The translations under genes were made by a program, and so were the position numbers. The notes beneath the pieces were generated by a model. It saw nothing but the letters and a program-made list of their open reading frames with translations, had not been told where the DNA came from and ran no database searches. Below, piece by piece: positions 24,301 through 37,421 of a stretch of DNA of 43,220 nucleotides. Origin of the DNA: Pelargonium tetragonum (Eukaryota; Streptophyta; Magnoliopsida; Geraniales; Geraniaceae); contig JAYMTL010000160.1 in NCBI GenBank assembly GCA_036897445.1, positions 1 through 43,220 on the forward strand, written 5' to 3'. Numbering within the stretch: the first letter of the stretch is position 1; every line of letters starts with the position of its first letter.

Positions 24301-27300
24301 CCCTACTTATACTGATACTGAGAATTCCGTTATGCTCTTGATAAGCACTAAACTAAGAGCTAGAGAAAAACTCCCATCTCACAAGCAAACTAAGCCCTTT
24401 ATGAAATTACAAGAAGTTCAGAAAGGTGTTTCCTGGATTTAGGGGCCATCCTTAGTGAAGTTAGACTAAGTTCCTTACGAATCGAACTCGGATCAAGGAA
24501 CGAAAAGAGGATTAAGACGCAGAAGCTAGAACCGGGCTAGAAAGTTTCCTATAACAATCTATACTGTATACTTTCCCTGTTTTGGACTTCTTCCTCACTT
24601 TACTTTAAAACGAGGGTAATTTAAGGAGTACTAATAGCCCTCTTTTTCTGACACTTAAATACTAAGCCGTGAAAACTATCCCAAACTTGTGAAACTACTA
24701 AAGAGGGAACGCAAGACTAAGAGGAAAACCTTTCTAAGCTATTTACGAGAAACTTAACTTCCTAATACAATAGGACTCTAATCTAAGCAGATACGGAATA
24801 TCTCTTATCCGATCGGCACGAGAAACTAAATCCTGTCTAATAAACTAAAAAGAAACTTTCGACAAGGAATAAGGCAGCCACCTTCTCCTTTGTTTCAGGA
24901 ATAAAACTAAGAAGAAGCTTTCTTTATGTTATGAGTCCAAAGAAGACTTGCGTAAACCAACTGACTTCCAGTGGACACTCTCCCTTTTCGAAGTGAGGAC
25001 TTTCTTTCATTTCGGGTACCCTTAAGAGTGCTGTGAAGTATACCCAGACCCTAAAATGTAGAGGAAGCCATCTCCTTTAAATTTATATGACTAATACTAT
25101 AAAACTTCCTTAAAAATCCTGAAGGGACTTTACATTGAAAAGCTTTACAAGTAAAAGTCGAACTTTTGATCTAAAAACTAGAAATGAAAAACAAAAGGGA
25201 GTCCTTTAATATAGGAATTTGTAAAACTAAGGCTAAAACTAATAACAGGCATTCATTGAGAGGGTAGTAAAAGTCTTAAAGGGAAGCACTTAATCTTCTC
25301 AAGTATTCTTTGGTCAGCCCTTCTCTTTCGGATTAAAGGCAAGAAGGTAGAGAAAGATATTGGGTTTTAGCTAGATGAAATTGTTTAGCTTTTTCTCGTC
25401 TTGATCAGTACAAGTACAGAGGAAATATTACGAAAAATGGGGTTCTTAACTAGGAATACTGGAGGTAAGCTTCTAAACTGCTAAAACGGAAACTTTTTAG
25501 GATTTGGGGCAGGGTAATAATCGAGCACTCACAAGCAAAGGGAAAACCTCTTACTGCCTCTCCTCAATAGAAGCCATTTGGGATACGGGAAATATTTCCC
25601 TTTTTTGGTTTGTTTAGCGGATAAAGTAAAGGTTGCTCTTGTGGGCTCCTCTAATTTCGATTACGGATAAGGGACAAAAGGCCTAAAGCCAACAAAAGAG
25701 TAATTAAAGAAAGGGCCTTTTTCTTCTCTGGGATGGTGCTAGAGAAAGAAATTCCTAAAGTATATACAAGGTTATAGGAAATTGAAAGGTAAGTAAAGGG
25801 TTTCTGTAGAGTTCCCTCTTGTATTCTATTTTGATTTTGGAGCCTGTTCATTTTTGGGTTACAAGGAGGTTCAAGAGCCTAGTTGCCTTTACTAGGGTTT
25901 CCAGATAATAAATAAGATTGGTAAGTTTAGTAGCTCTTAAGAATAAGGGGTTTTACAAGAAAGAAAAGCTTTTTCAAGGGCAATTGATAAGGAATGCGCT
26001 ACTCGTCAGTTTTTGGTAAATAAGGTATGGTTTCTAGGGAAGTCCACTAACTTTAAAGTAAATTGGTTGAGAGGTAATATATTAATATTACAGTAGGAAA
26101 AGATTTAATAAAAGTATGATAAAGGGGTTTCGTTTAGGGGAGTCCTCAGGATTCTATGCTACAAAGGTATTAAGTAAGAGTTTTCAGAAGAAAGGTATAG
26201 CTCCAGGTCTTGGTATTCCGGAAGTAAGAGTTGTTTTCATGTTCCTTTTTTTTTCCAGTTTTTGAGTCTAAATAAGAGAAGGTAAAGAAAGTCCTCGGTT
26301 TTATCTTTCTTTTTCGAAACCCCCTTTTGTTATAGAATAGATAGGCAGGTGCCTTTCTGTAGAATAACAGGTCTCGTGTGATAAATGATTAGCTTGTTCA
26401 ACCGACAAAAGATAAAAACTTATAAGAAGGGGCCCAAAAAAGAACACTAAAAAATTCTTGCGGTAAACAGGGTAATGAAACTTTTCTTAATTCTTAAAAA
26501 CCCTTTCTTTAGGAACTCCAGTAAATTCGAGAATAAATATACTCTTAACTTAACACTTTTAGGCTTCCTATACTAAGACAAAATACTGGGCGGGTTGTGG
26601 GAAAATCTCAACAGGATCCGACTCAATTATTGAAAGCAAGCAGGTTTTCGCTCTGCAACCCCATTAAAAATTGAATTTCTTATTAAGCTCTCTACAAAAA
26701 TTTTAAAACACTGTATAAAGGATAAAGGCGCAAATCGTGGAGTAGTCTTGGTTACGTCATAGGTAAATAAAGGTTTTATAATATAAGCGGAGAACTCTAA
26801 AGGAACATTTTTTGCTGGGTCAAGGCAAACTCTTGCATTCTATTGGGGTTTGTTTGTGTTTTATTTGAAAACCCACATTGGAATAAGTCTGATCTTGAAA
26901 AGCTTGTCATTTTTAATAGATTCATTTTTTGTAATACCGGTTTGGAATCTAGTCAATTTTAGGTTAAGGAACACTGCCTAGTAAAGTAAAGCTCTAGTTT
27001 ATTCAAGTCTGGGTCCTTCTTTAGTTTATAATAAAATTGAGTTAGTATATCCGGGGTATCCTTTTTCCGAATCGATATCCTTTAGAATTCTCATGCTTTT
27101 TCAATATACTTAGAGAAAGTAAGAATTATTCTGTTTTAATTAAAAAGCTGGGAGGAATTTAGATTCGTAAGTAGCACTTCCTTCTACCAAAAGAGAGTTA
27201 GGGTCTTTGTAAAAGAGAACTCTTTTGAGCCGTAGGTTTAATAGGAGGAAACTTTAGAGTATAAACTACCTTAAAAGCTTGCGATCGTGTGTAAGAAAAG

Positions 27301-30133
27301 AAGCGGGCAAAAGCTGCTTAGGAGAATACTGAATAGACAAAAAGTCAAAGGGATTCCTTATAGAAAAGTCCTCATTGATATTGAGCCGGATCCAACAGGA
27401 TTTCTTGAAAGTGTAATGGAACAATGAAAGAAACCCTTTACCATATCTAGCAAGGGGTATATAAATTCAAAAACTCGAATCGATGTGTTCCCAATATATA
27501 GATAAACTTAGACTTCCTTAAAAAGAGAGTTAAAAGTATAAACGCACGAGCATATAAAATTGGGTTTCAAGAATTAGTAGAGTATTCCTCTTGTTAGACA
27601 AATATTGATAGGGGCTTGTTACTCCATACTTTTAGAGTGCCCTTGAATTAATAAATAAGTCTTATGTCAGATATGTTATCAGTATATCCGGTATGTTCTA
27701 TCTCTCTTTCACTTTCAAATTCTAAAAGGGAAAGCTTTGCTTCGGCTTCCTTGTAAATATATAACACAGGGGAACGGTTACTTAAGACTTACTTAACCTG
27801 TAAAGCAGCTCCGAGCTATACCAAAAGGAAAAACGACTCTTCCTAACTAAACGCAAGTGCCACTTCTTCTAAATTTGAAATTAAGGAGTCCAGTCCTTCT
27901 GACTTAGGTAAGAGTTCTACACAATCTTAGAAACCTTTAAATAAAGGAAGCCTTTTGTATTATATCCGGGTTTTAGCAGCGCTATAATTAAATCAATAGC
28001 TGGGGGACGGGATTGATTTCCTTTCCAAAAGTACAGTTAAGCGCTTTTGTTAGGTTGTAATTTCGTTAGTCCTAATTAGGGATTAGGGACCCAGGGAATT
28101 ACTAGTAAGCTAGGCCTATTAATAAAAAGGACACTTTTTGACAAAGTCTGATACATATAGAAAGCTTTCCAAATGAACCGGGCTCGTACTCTTGTAAACA
28201 GAAATTCACAGTATTTCATTTCCCCAAAAAGATTCGGCCCTCTATAAAGCCGCTTTTCTAGTGCTCTTAAGTTAAGGATCTCCACTTTTATTCCGTGAGT
28301 TTGATACAGCCATAGCCCGCCCGTCTGGATAACTTTATACGATTCTTTTTTATTTTATAGTAAAGCCTGTATTTCTTGCAGAAAACTAAGATTTTAGGCG
28401 GGACTCCTAATTCAGAAACGAAATTGTATAGACAGAATTTTCATTTTTAGGCAGTTTCCCTTTATTGCCGAAAAAAAGATTGTATTGTTGTTATAGTTCC
28501 CTGTTGCTATTGTAGTTACTGTCTTATTGCAGTTGTAGTATTAGTTTATATTATCTATAGTTATAAGGTATATTCCTCACTGTACTACGAGCTTCTTGGT
28601 AATGAGGGCAGTGCCTTAATAAGTTAAATCTTATCTACAATAAGATTGGCCAGGGCCTGGAACAAAGATAGATAAGTTGAGAAGAATTTTAGGAAAATGT
28701 AGGGTTATATGGAACTGCTCTATTAATTTAGGTAACCCCTATATTTTCTTTGTTGTAATAAATCAGAGGGTAGCCCCCTATAAAAAGAAAGACTGTTATA
28801 AGTCCAACCTACTTTCCTTTTAATTAAAGACCTCGTCCGGTGATCGAACTGGTTTTACCGCCTCCTAAGCTTAAGAAATTGAGTCTATGCTTAATTTCAT
28901 TACTTCAACACTATGTGTTATATCTAGTTAAGAACTACAAATTCATTTTAGTCAAAGAAAGGGGGTATCCAGCTTAAGTCCCAGACCCAACACCAATACA
29001 TCTGCTGCTTTTTGTTCCTGTTAGATTTTATAGCTTCTTGTTTCAACTTAATAGAAATACCTTTTAATTCATTGTCTAAGAGATCCCCGTCGTTGCTTAG
29101 TCAGGAACTTCCTTAAACTTAACTAGGTATTTTGAAAAAGTAGTTTTTATGTATCTGGGTTACTATAAAAAGACTATATAACTCAAATTCTTTATGATAA
29201 AAATATCCGAACTAAAGTACTTAATGGTATTTAATTCTTAAATGGATTGTGAGACTTTGCCCGATTTCTCATACTTGAAATTAGTATATTAATCTGTATA
29301 AAGTTGATTCGTGTAGGGAGCTGGGATTCCATAATAAGGTTAAGATCAAAGAAGAAGCTTTATAGGGTCCGTTTTTATCATGTCAACAAAGAGGTGGGTA
29401 CTCGAGCCTTAAAGAAACTTAATCATAATCTTGGCAAAGATATAACTTGTAAACCTAGGAAGTCAAAATGAAGTTTATCAAGGAATTTAGCTTTATCTCC
29501 GACTACTTTTGCAATCTTTAGAAAAAAGTGCTTGCCTAAACTTTCGTACTTAGGTTTCTTATGTATATGTAGTAGCACGATAAAGGGTATCCTACTCTGG
29601 TATTTTCCCTATCATTTTTGTAGTACTTTGTTAAACCCAATTTTATCAGTATTCAGTATTTTGTCGAAGTGTTAAAATTTATATTAGAGTCCCTTAGGAT
29701 AGGAAGTCAATCTAATATGAATGACTATGAATTTAGAATGAAATTTGCATTAGGTAGTGGAAAAAGTAGAAGCTCTTGTAAAAGGAATTCGATGAAAAAC
29801 GAGCTCCTTAATTATCTTAAGCCTTAAATTTAAGTATAGTTCCTAGATTTGTAGCGGGTAGAGTATTTCTAGCCTCTGTTTTTAAAATCCGGATCCTATA
29901 ATCGAGCCCTTTTAAACTTATTCAGCAGTATGCTATTGCTCATAAATAAGAGATACTCTAATATTATGAACAACATTACAAGTCTACCCAGCACCCTATT
30001 GCCAAGCAAGGAAGAAATGCCCCAAAAATTGAGTTATATAAATCATAAAGCTTTCATTGAGGATAGAATCGCTTAAATAGAAAAAAACATGTAATTGGCC
30101 TTTATATTGAATTAAGTAAAACTCTATAGAAAG
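21381..30133. other. long spacer, nearly featureless
   Basis: About 8.7 kb without a recognised gene. I noted a 7-bp stem GTTCCTT/AAGGAAC at 24470-24501 with an 18-base loop, the word GCTTGTTACTC at 27614, and many short GGNACTCC or GGAGTCC words. A minus-strand tRNA-like wording near 21868-21930 did not fold. All open frames are short and unidentified. Confidence 0.6.
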
Positions 30134-30200
30134 GCTCAGACAGCTCAGTTGGAAGAGCAAGGGACTTAAAAGGTCAGTGGTTCAAGTCTACTTATAAGCA
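30134..30200 (+). pseudogene. tRNA-Phe-like relic, anticodon arm damaged
   Basis: This 67-nt segment keeps most of a mitochondrial-type tRNA-Phe. The acceptor 5' strand GCTCAGA pairs 5 of 7 with the 3' TATAAGC. The D-stem GCTC/GAGC is intact. The T-arm AGTGG/CTACT around TTCAAGT pairs 5 of 5 with one wobble. The wording GTCAGTGGTTCAAGTCTACTT follows mitochondrial trnF from memory. The anticodon arm has lost about six to seven bases: after GGGACTTAAAA the 3' stem strand is missing and the sequence runs straight into the variable region. The central triplet reads TAA where GAA is expected. It is therefore probably not functional as tRNA-Phe, though a rearranged short stem GAC/GTC around TTAAAAG is possible. 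The family match is from memory, not a search. Confidence 0.7.
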
Positions 30201-33200
30201 TACGTACAATAAAATATGAAAGCAATCCTTACTTTCTGATATGCAAGAGCACTCTTTTGATACCTTCAATACACGGAGGCCTCTTTACACATAACATTAG
30301 AGTTTGGTTTTTATAAGCTAGAGTTTTTGAATTCCGAGAATCCTTTTGGCCTTTTGAGCTAAAGGATTTTGCGTCGTGTACAGCTTTATAATGTAATGCC
30401 GAATGTAACTACAGAAAAAGTTGAATTTCTAAAAAAGAAAGAGAGTAAGACTGGTAGTTAAAACACTTTTTCCTTAGCGGATCCTTTATCCCCGCTCATT
30501 TAGAATTTATATAAGTGTCCTTTTTCTTTAAATTAAGATGCTTCGATCAAGACTGCTCCACAAGTCAAGTATTATAGGAACGGGAATTCCTTAGGATAGA
30601 TAACTGCGCCTTTCTCTACCCTGTGTCTTGTGTTGAAAACATAAAAAACCGGTAACTCTAAACCTTAAAATTATTTGATAAAGCACAAGTCTAAAAAAAC
30701 AAAGCCAGCAGTCCCAGCCCCCTTCGGAACAAATGAAATAAGGATATCTTGTTTCAAATTTAATACTCACGTAAATTTGTTATCCTAATTTTGCAAAGAT
30801 TACTTAAGAATTTCCAAAAACTGGGGTATTCCTTGGTAAGGAGGTGCCTTATATCGAAGAAAAGGAGAGTCGTATTTAGCCCTTAATTAATATGTATTTA
30901 ATATAATAACCACTTTAGGGACGACGTACAGAGCTTAAAAGCGGGCTATCTTTACTTTACAAGAAATATACTAATGCTTATTCTACGGGAGCCTGGGAAT
31001 AAGGAGAATACACTGCAGCATAACTAAACTCCTTAGCTATTCTTAATTACTAGATATAAAACTAGTTAAGAGTCTTTAGGTAGTCTACCCAAGAGGGACT
31101 TTCGCTAAGGGAATAGGATGGGGTTCTATACAGCAACCCTTACTTATCGTGCTTATAACTAAAGCTGTAAAAGCGCTATTTATTTCTTTTAAAGAGCTTA
31201 CTATGTATTAGTATTAATCAAAATTTATCTTCTATTTTTTCTTTTTTTTTTGTGAGTGAGATATTATCTAATTAGCTTAATACTATTACATCGAATTACT
31301 TTGACCTAGAGAAACTAAGGCTGTGTACGAGGGTTCAAGTTCTCTTCCCCGTAGAAAAAAAACTTTGTTAGTCCTACTCTCGCGTTAATCTACATTTGAC
31401 AAAAAGCCTAACCTTAGTCTTTCCGACTCCTTAGTCAATTTTCGTGCGTAATTCTCAGGAAATTAAAAAAGAATAAAACGAGAAAGCTCGAGCTTGTTAC
31501 CCGTTTTCTTAGAATTAGCTTCTTTTCCAGGATATAAATATCGGTAAGAATTTTAAAAGTACAAAAGTTGCGGAATACTCTTTATTAACACTTACCACTC
31601 GCTCTAGTACAAACCAGGCTTCTAATATATATATATATTTTAAGCCCTATACCCCTAAAATTATCATTTTTAACTGGATTTCGGAATTAAAGGGTATACT
31701 ACATCAAAAAGCTTACTATGTTAAAGAAGGTTTCATAAGCCACTCCACTCTCTTGTTTGTTAAAAATTATAGAAAAAGGATTCCCTCTAGACCTCTAGAA
31801 ATAGGTCTTTATTACTTAGAGAAATAGAGACTCAAAAATTCAGTGCTCTTAAAATATCCACATTATAAGGGATCCCTCATGGACTCGTTTATGACTGTAA
31901 ATTATCGTAGTAGATGGATTTCCCTTTTAGTTTTGCTTTCTCTTCGGTTTCTATAATTTTAATTTAATTAAAAAGAGGGATAATCAAAGTCTCGAGTTTC
32001 ATTTCTGCCTTACGAGGTTTTTAGAACATGGAGTAACCCCGTAGGGAAAGATTTTGTGCCTAGTTAATTCCTCTCAATTATTTAGACTTACTTTTACTTA
32101 CAAGTAATACTCTTTGACAAGTGCCTACTATTAGGGGCGCCCTAATAGGTGGATCCAAGTTCTACCCACGATTAGTTTTAACTCCTAAATTTAGACATAG
32201 CTTAGCTTTTTTATAGGATTCCCTTCGCAAGCCAAGAACAAAAAGGGGTCCTACTAATACTATAATTTGACTAGGAAGTAAGTGCCCTTTACTACTGGGT
32301 ATACTCAGGGGAAGCAAAAAACTTTCTAATTAATAAGTATAATAAGTAGGAGAGTCTCCATTAACTATACTACTGTAATTATAATAATATATAACTATAA
32401 TCTGGTCTCCCTTTTTAAATGTATCAATAGAAAATAGAGCGTGTTTAGACAAATGCTATAATATAAGATGGCACTAAAGAGTTTCCCTACCGCAGTAGGT
32501 TTAGTAGTTGCGTATGCGCTTTACCCTTAATCCTTCTGAAAAGGCCGGGTGGGGGTTTATATGTTAGAGAAGAACCCTTCCTTTTATTGTATCTTAATGG
32601 GTTTGTATTTTAATAAGATGTTGTAATGTAAACCTTAATTTTAATGTTTAATAAATAAGATATTCCCTGCTTAGCATGAAGCTTAATCAGCCCTTACTCG
32701 CGCTCAGAATACCGGTGACTTATTAGGTCTGGATAAAAAAGGAATTTTATACGTTTACTAATGCCTGTCCGTTAGATAAAAAGTCTCATACAGAGTGGAG
32801 TACTAAAAACCAGAATCATAAAAATCAAACCCCTAAGTTCTTTTTTTATTGCAGGGTATAGCGAGGATCCTTTTACTTACTCTCGGCGTTCATTTGAGTT
32901 ATGAGATATAAAAAGGGTCTTCTTTCATTTCACTTTTCCGAACAAAGTCTAGAAAGATAAGAAAGAAATTTTAGAGATTAGGGGCTGCTAAAATCTTGAG
33001 AATCGAAGCGCAGTTATAAATAAATGAATCTTCTTCCCTGCAAATATGGACAATATTTATCTTAAAACAAGGAGTCTCCTGGGCTTTTCATTCTAATTCT
33101 TGTTTCCTTTACTAGTAGCAGAGTAGCTATCCTTATAAAGATGTCTTCTTCTGGTTATGTCTTAATTCCTGATGGACTTTCAAGAGTCAATATATTTTTA

Positions 33201-36200
33201 GCAGAGGGTTTAGAGTATGGATATTTAGAAGTATAATACCTGAATTTTTTAGGTCAACTACAACCCCGACAAAAGTAAGGGGTTTGGAAAGGCCCTTTAG
33301 CTCTACCTTTACTAGTATTTCCTTAAATAAAGTAAGTCCAGCTCAGAGTCATTTTATAACATTGCCCTAGTTGAAACCCAAAATATTATAAAAAACTTAA
33401 AGGCAGAGTATGAAGAGCTCTTTAGGGCACTCCAGTACACTTGCTCTGATAAAAGGAATTCTCATAGACCCAAAACCTAGGAAACACCAACTACCACGAG
33501 TGCTTAGCTGTAAGCAGTATCTAGCTTATCTTTAATCTATGTTTAGTCTTTTTCCAAAAATTCAAGCTTTGGAACAGTAAAAACTCTATTAGAAAGAACT
33601 CAAGGTTAAAACTGTTACGCGTTTGCTCAGAAACTGGGTCTTTACTTACAGCTTCGGGCTAATAATAGGAGTGTCTCCCGAGGTATATATTCTAGTGGTA
33701 TACAAATGTTAGACAAGGTAAGTGGGCCGGGGGTCTAGTTAATTGAAAATAAGTTTCTGTGTTTCAAAGAGGTCATAAAGACTTTGAAGAAAAAAAGAAA
33801 GTTAGATAGTATAGGAGCTACCCAGCCTAGTAACAAAAAGTAAAAGAAGGTTACGCTGCGAGCTTAGTAACAAAGCAGTTTTATCAAATACAACAAAAAG
33901 CTCTTAATACAATCTTTAGGATATGGCCTCCATTCAAGAAATTTTCCATTCTAAGATAATAGCTAAATAAATGTAATTTACTTTTTGTTTACTAACAATT
34001 ATTTATAGGGGGTCTTACAAGCATAGATTTTTTTTAATCATTATGCTGTAATAGTAAGTCTATAGAAGAATTTCTTATGGATAATACCTATACAAGCTAG
34101 CCGCTGCAATGCATCCTTTCACTAAGGAATTCATTTGAGAATAAGTAGAGGACTGGGCGCGATACTTCTCACTGACCAATAATAAAAGGATTTACTGTTA
34201 AGCGAGAACCCATTTGGAACATAAAACTCTATTTACAAAACACGTTTAGAATACCCGGCTTTATCTTTATTAATTCAATATACACAGCCTTGGTTATTCC
34301 AACCCCAGTTCTTAAATCTTTTTTATTATTTACATCTTCCATATGAAGTATAGAAAACAGTATACACGAATCTGATTGCCTGCCTAATTCTTTTCTTTCA
34401 AATTAAAAAAGTAATACGCCTACCTAATCAAGAATATGCGGGTCACTAGCTAGAGATCTTTAGCTTTCAAATTGTTATAGTACCCTAACTCAGAGAATAA
34501 GATAAAAAGAGATTCTCTTTACAATTGAGAGATCTTATCCAGGTTACCTGGGGTTTTGGCTATAGCTATATGGGATGTCTCATTCAATATTAATGAATTT
34601 CCTTACTTTAGCTAAATATATGATAAGAGTCGAAGCCATTTATAGTCATAAAATAGACTCAGTAAAAAATCTTTCTTTAAGTAGCGCATTTATGAGTTCG
34701 GAGTCTTGGTTTTGTGTACCGTAAAAGGGACCTCTCTATCCAACTGCCCAACTAGGTGTTTTGGTTACCTTACCCAAACCAGTAAGAGCTGCCTTTTTAA
34801 ACAACTACAAGTAACTCACTTTTAAGGAGTTCTCGTGATTACAAAAATAAGACTAAATAAGCGGACACTTCCTAAAAAAAGGGCTCCTTTCAGTAAAACA
34901 AAACCTTGTGATATCCGGAGAAGTACTATAAAATTACTATACAAAAGACTTGGATTTAGAGAAAGATTGTGGCTTTTTATATAAAAAGATCTATCAATGC
35001 TACATGCCGATTAAAATATCTAAAAATTATTATGTCAGCTTTTTTAGAGTAGGAAATTGGAAAAAGTTAGTATAATAACTTAACAAGGTTTCCGTATCTA
35101 GAGTTTCGAAGAAGCTAGTTTTTTAATGTAAGTACACTGTGTAAATAAAACTTTAGATTTGGAATTATTATTCCCTAATAGTAAAGCTAAACCAACGAGA
35201 GATCCTTTGTTATATAAATAAAAGTCAAAATTGGTTTTATAGAATACCCCCTTTTTCCAAGGAAAGTCTAACAAATTTCGGACAACACATTGTTGTCTTT
35301 TTATTAAAATGAAGTTTTTGGATACTAGATTGCCAAAGCAGGGGAGGGTTACACTAAGTAACAAATGCGCTTCTATTATAGCTCCTATACTATACTAAAA
35401 TCCACAAAAGACTATATATACTATAATCATTGAAAAAGGATCCCAGTAGCTCTAAAAATGCGAAATAGCTAAACTAAACATCGCCCTCAATAAGCCCCAG
35501 GTATGCTCGCTATACTAAGTCTAAGTTATAATGAGCATATTCTACAGCATTTAATCAAGATAAAAAGACTTATTGAAATGTAAACACTTAAACTTAAGAG
35601 GAGTCTTATTCTATATAGACGTATGAAATTTATACTACAACTTACAAAGCATGATAATAAAAGGATTTTAAGGGCTTAGGACTAACCACCGATCAAATCG
35701 AATAGGCGGAAATATGACTTTAAAATATGTATTATAGTAACTTTATTACTAACTAGACTAAATGGAAACCAAAGGGTAACTAGTCCTTAATTGCCAATTC
35801 CGCTTTGTATTGCAGAGTAACTTCTAGAAGTCTTCCTAGTAGAGCGGCCCAAGTTATAAAGCTACCTATTACCTATGACTAAACTCCTATTTTTAGTTAA
35901 AAAAACCCCTTTTCTTAGTTTATCAGTTTGGACCTCGTTTAAGTAGCAATAGCCTACTTTACTTTATTGGTTTTTAGGGATGCTAGTAAGAAAATATATA
36001 GGTAACCTGGTTTACTAAGTAAATTAAGGATCATACAGCAAGTGCTTTACTATAAAAAATCTACTTAGCGGAGCCGTTTACAGGACTCTTTACTTTAGTT
36101 TTCAGCCTATCATTTTTATAAGAATATTTTATAGAGTATTGGAAAAGGTCTCTCTTATACTATAAGAGTCCTCCGCAAGAACTTTTTTTATTAATAACGT

Positions 36201-36351
36201 AACTAAAACTGCTTACTTATACCAACAAAAAAGAGCTAATATTCTTAGTAATAAGCAGTAAGGGAAGTGCCTTGAGAAAACTAGAAGTAGCCCCGCTTTA
36301 AAGCAAGGAAGGAATACAAAACAAATTACACATTTTGAGCTCCTTAATTTT
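30201..36351. other. spacer between the trnF relic and trnD
   Basis: About 6.1 kb with no recognised gene. It holds a copy of the 13-base word TCTTGTGTTGAAA (30626), a T10 run near 31241, and a seven-unit AT microsatellite at 31625-31638. Also present are a T-arm-like scrap near 31328 and the variant word GCTTGTTACCC at 31492. Open frames are short. Confidence 0.6.
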
Positions 36352-36425
36352 GGGATTGTAGTTCAATCGGTTAGAGCACCGCCCTGTCAAGGCGGAAGCT
36401 GTGGGTTCGAGTCCCATCAGTCCCG
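36352..36425 (+). tRNA. trnD: tRNA-Asp (GUC), plastid-type
   Basis: Decodes aspartate codons GAU/GAC in organellar translation. The 74-nt sequence folds into a full cloverleaf. The acceptor is GGGATTG/CAGTCCC with one T-G wobble, the D-stem GTTC/GAGC, and the anticodon stem a perfect CCGCC/GGCGG around loop CTGTCAA with anticodon GTC. The T-stem is GTGGG/CCCAT around TTCGAGT, and the discriminator is G; CCA is not encoded. The body matches the plastid/cyanobacterial tRNA-Asp family, not the native mitochondrial form, as in land-plant mitochondria that took up plastid trnD. No plastid flanking gene is recognisable on either side, so if it was transferred the event is old or the insert was trimmed. 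No partner gene lies nearby and no clear promoter is seen. Confidence 0.97.
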
Positions 36426-37205
36426 AGTATCCTTTTGATAAAAAGCCAGAGGAAGTCAAATATTTTACTCCTTGGTATTCTAATTACTGTATTAAGAAAT
36501 TTGCAAAGATTCTAATTTACCCTATGCTATTGCCGGAGCCGGCTCTATGTTGATTGAATCTTGGATTCACACTCGCTAAGAGACTCTCAAAATGAACTAA
36601 AAAATCTTCCTGAAATATAACCCCTTTCTTTTTCGGTAATTTCTTTTTTTTAGTATTAAGTTAGTTACAAATACAAGTTAAAGTCTAATCCCTTGTAGCA
36701 GTCCTTATTGATAATAAGATTTTTTTATTTATGAGCTGCATTATTAAGTTTTTATAGCCTTTACCCAGTCCAGTCCGGATATCCTATCCCGTCCCGAAGA
36801 AAATCATTCCTTTACTAATGAGAAGTCCCTTTTCTCATTTGCAGGAGTACCCTATCTAGACCAGGTAACTACTACCTTGCTAAACTCTCCCTTTTTAAAT
36901 TTATAGTCTTTAAGTTTTTCTAGGACTTCCTAGAACTAGCAAAGTGCCTACTTGTAAGTATTATGCGTCTGAATGCTCTCTCTCTTTGTAAAACAAAATG
37001 ACTTTTAGGAGGTAAAAAATTCCTGCATTTCTTTTGTTGTATTTATAGCCCCCCAACTTGACTTTACTCTTAGTGCTGAGTTGAGTAGTTTTTAGTTTTT
37101 CTAGTTAGTAAGTTTAGTAATATCTTTAATAGTAATGGGCCCAGAAGTTAGTATCTAAACTTCTTACTCAAATAAAACAAAGAAAGCAGTTTCGGATATC
37201 CAGCG

Positions 37206-37421
37206 TTGGAGGGTTTCTATGTACTACTTCTAAGGCGAGCTTATGGCACACGTATTTTTTATTGTCTTAATAATCCAAGTTTCTCATCAAGTGAGGGCGA
37301 TCAAATAGACCGCGAGGAATTAATCTCTTTAATCATGACTGACTTGTACCCTAACCCACATGATAATAAATATTCCAATAGGATTCTGAGCTATAAAATG
37401 TTATCAAATAGGAGCATATAG
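37206..37421 (+). CDS. unidentified 71-codon frame, possible gene fragment
   Basis: The frame is open from 37176 (after TAA at 37173) to TAG at 37419. It starts at TTG if it is a gene; there is no upstream ATG. The product begins MEGFYVLLLRRAYGTRIFYC and continues into a polar, acidic part with EGDQIDREELISLIMTDLYP. Codon and amino-acid make-up are more protein-like than in most frames here, with Asp, Glu, Gly, Arg and Pro used freely. I recognise no family. Lying about 0.75 kb after trnD with no ATG, it could be a host exon relic, but its length is not beyond chance. Confidence 0.17.
   Translation: MEGFYVLLLRRAYGTRIFYCLNNPSFSSSEGDQIDREELISLIMTDLYPNPHDNKYSNRILSYKMLSNRSI

Noticed and set aside
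24470-24501. 7-bp stem GTTCCTT/AAGGAAC enclosing a T-loop-like sequence on the minus strand
   Set aside because: An 18-base loop and lack of further arms make it indistinguishable from chance.
31320-31360. ACGAGGGTTCAAGTTCTC looking like a tRNA T-arm
   Set aside because: Only three to four stem pairs and no D-arm or anticodon arm upstream.
35098-35364. 88-codon minus-strand frame
   Set aside because: No recognised family; composition and length are within chance.
37290-37335. EGDQIDREEL in the 37206 frame, reminiscent of an EF-hand loop
   Set aside because: The spacing of acidic residues and the required glycine do not fit the EF-hand consensus.
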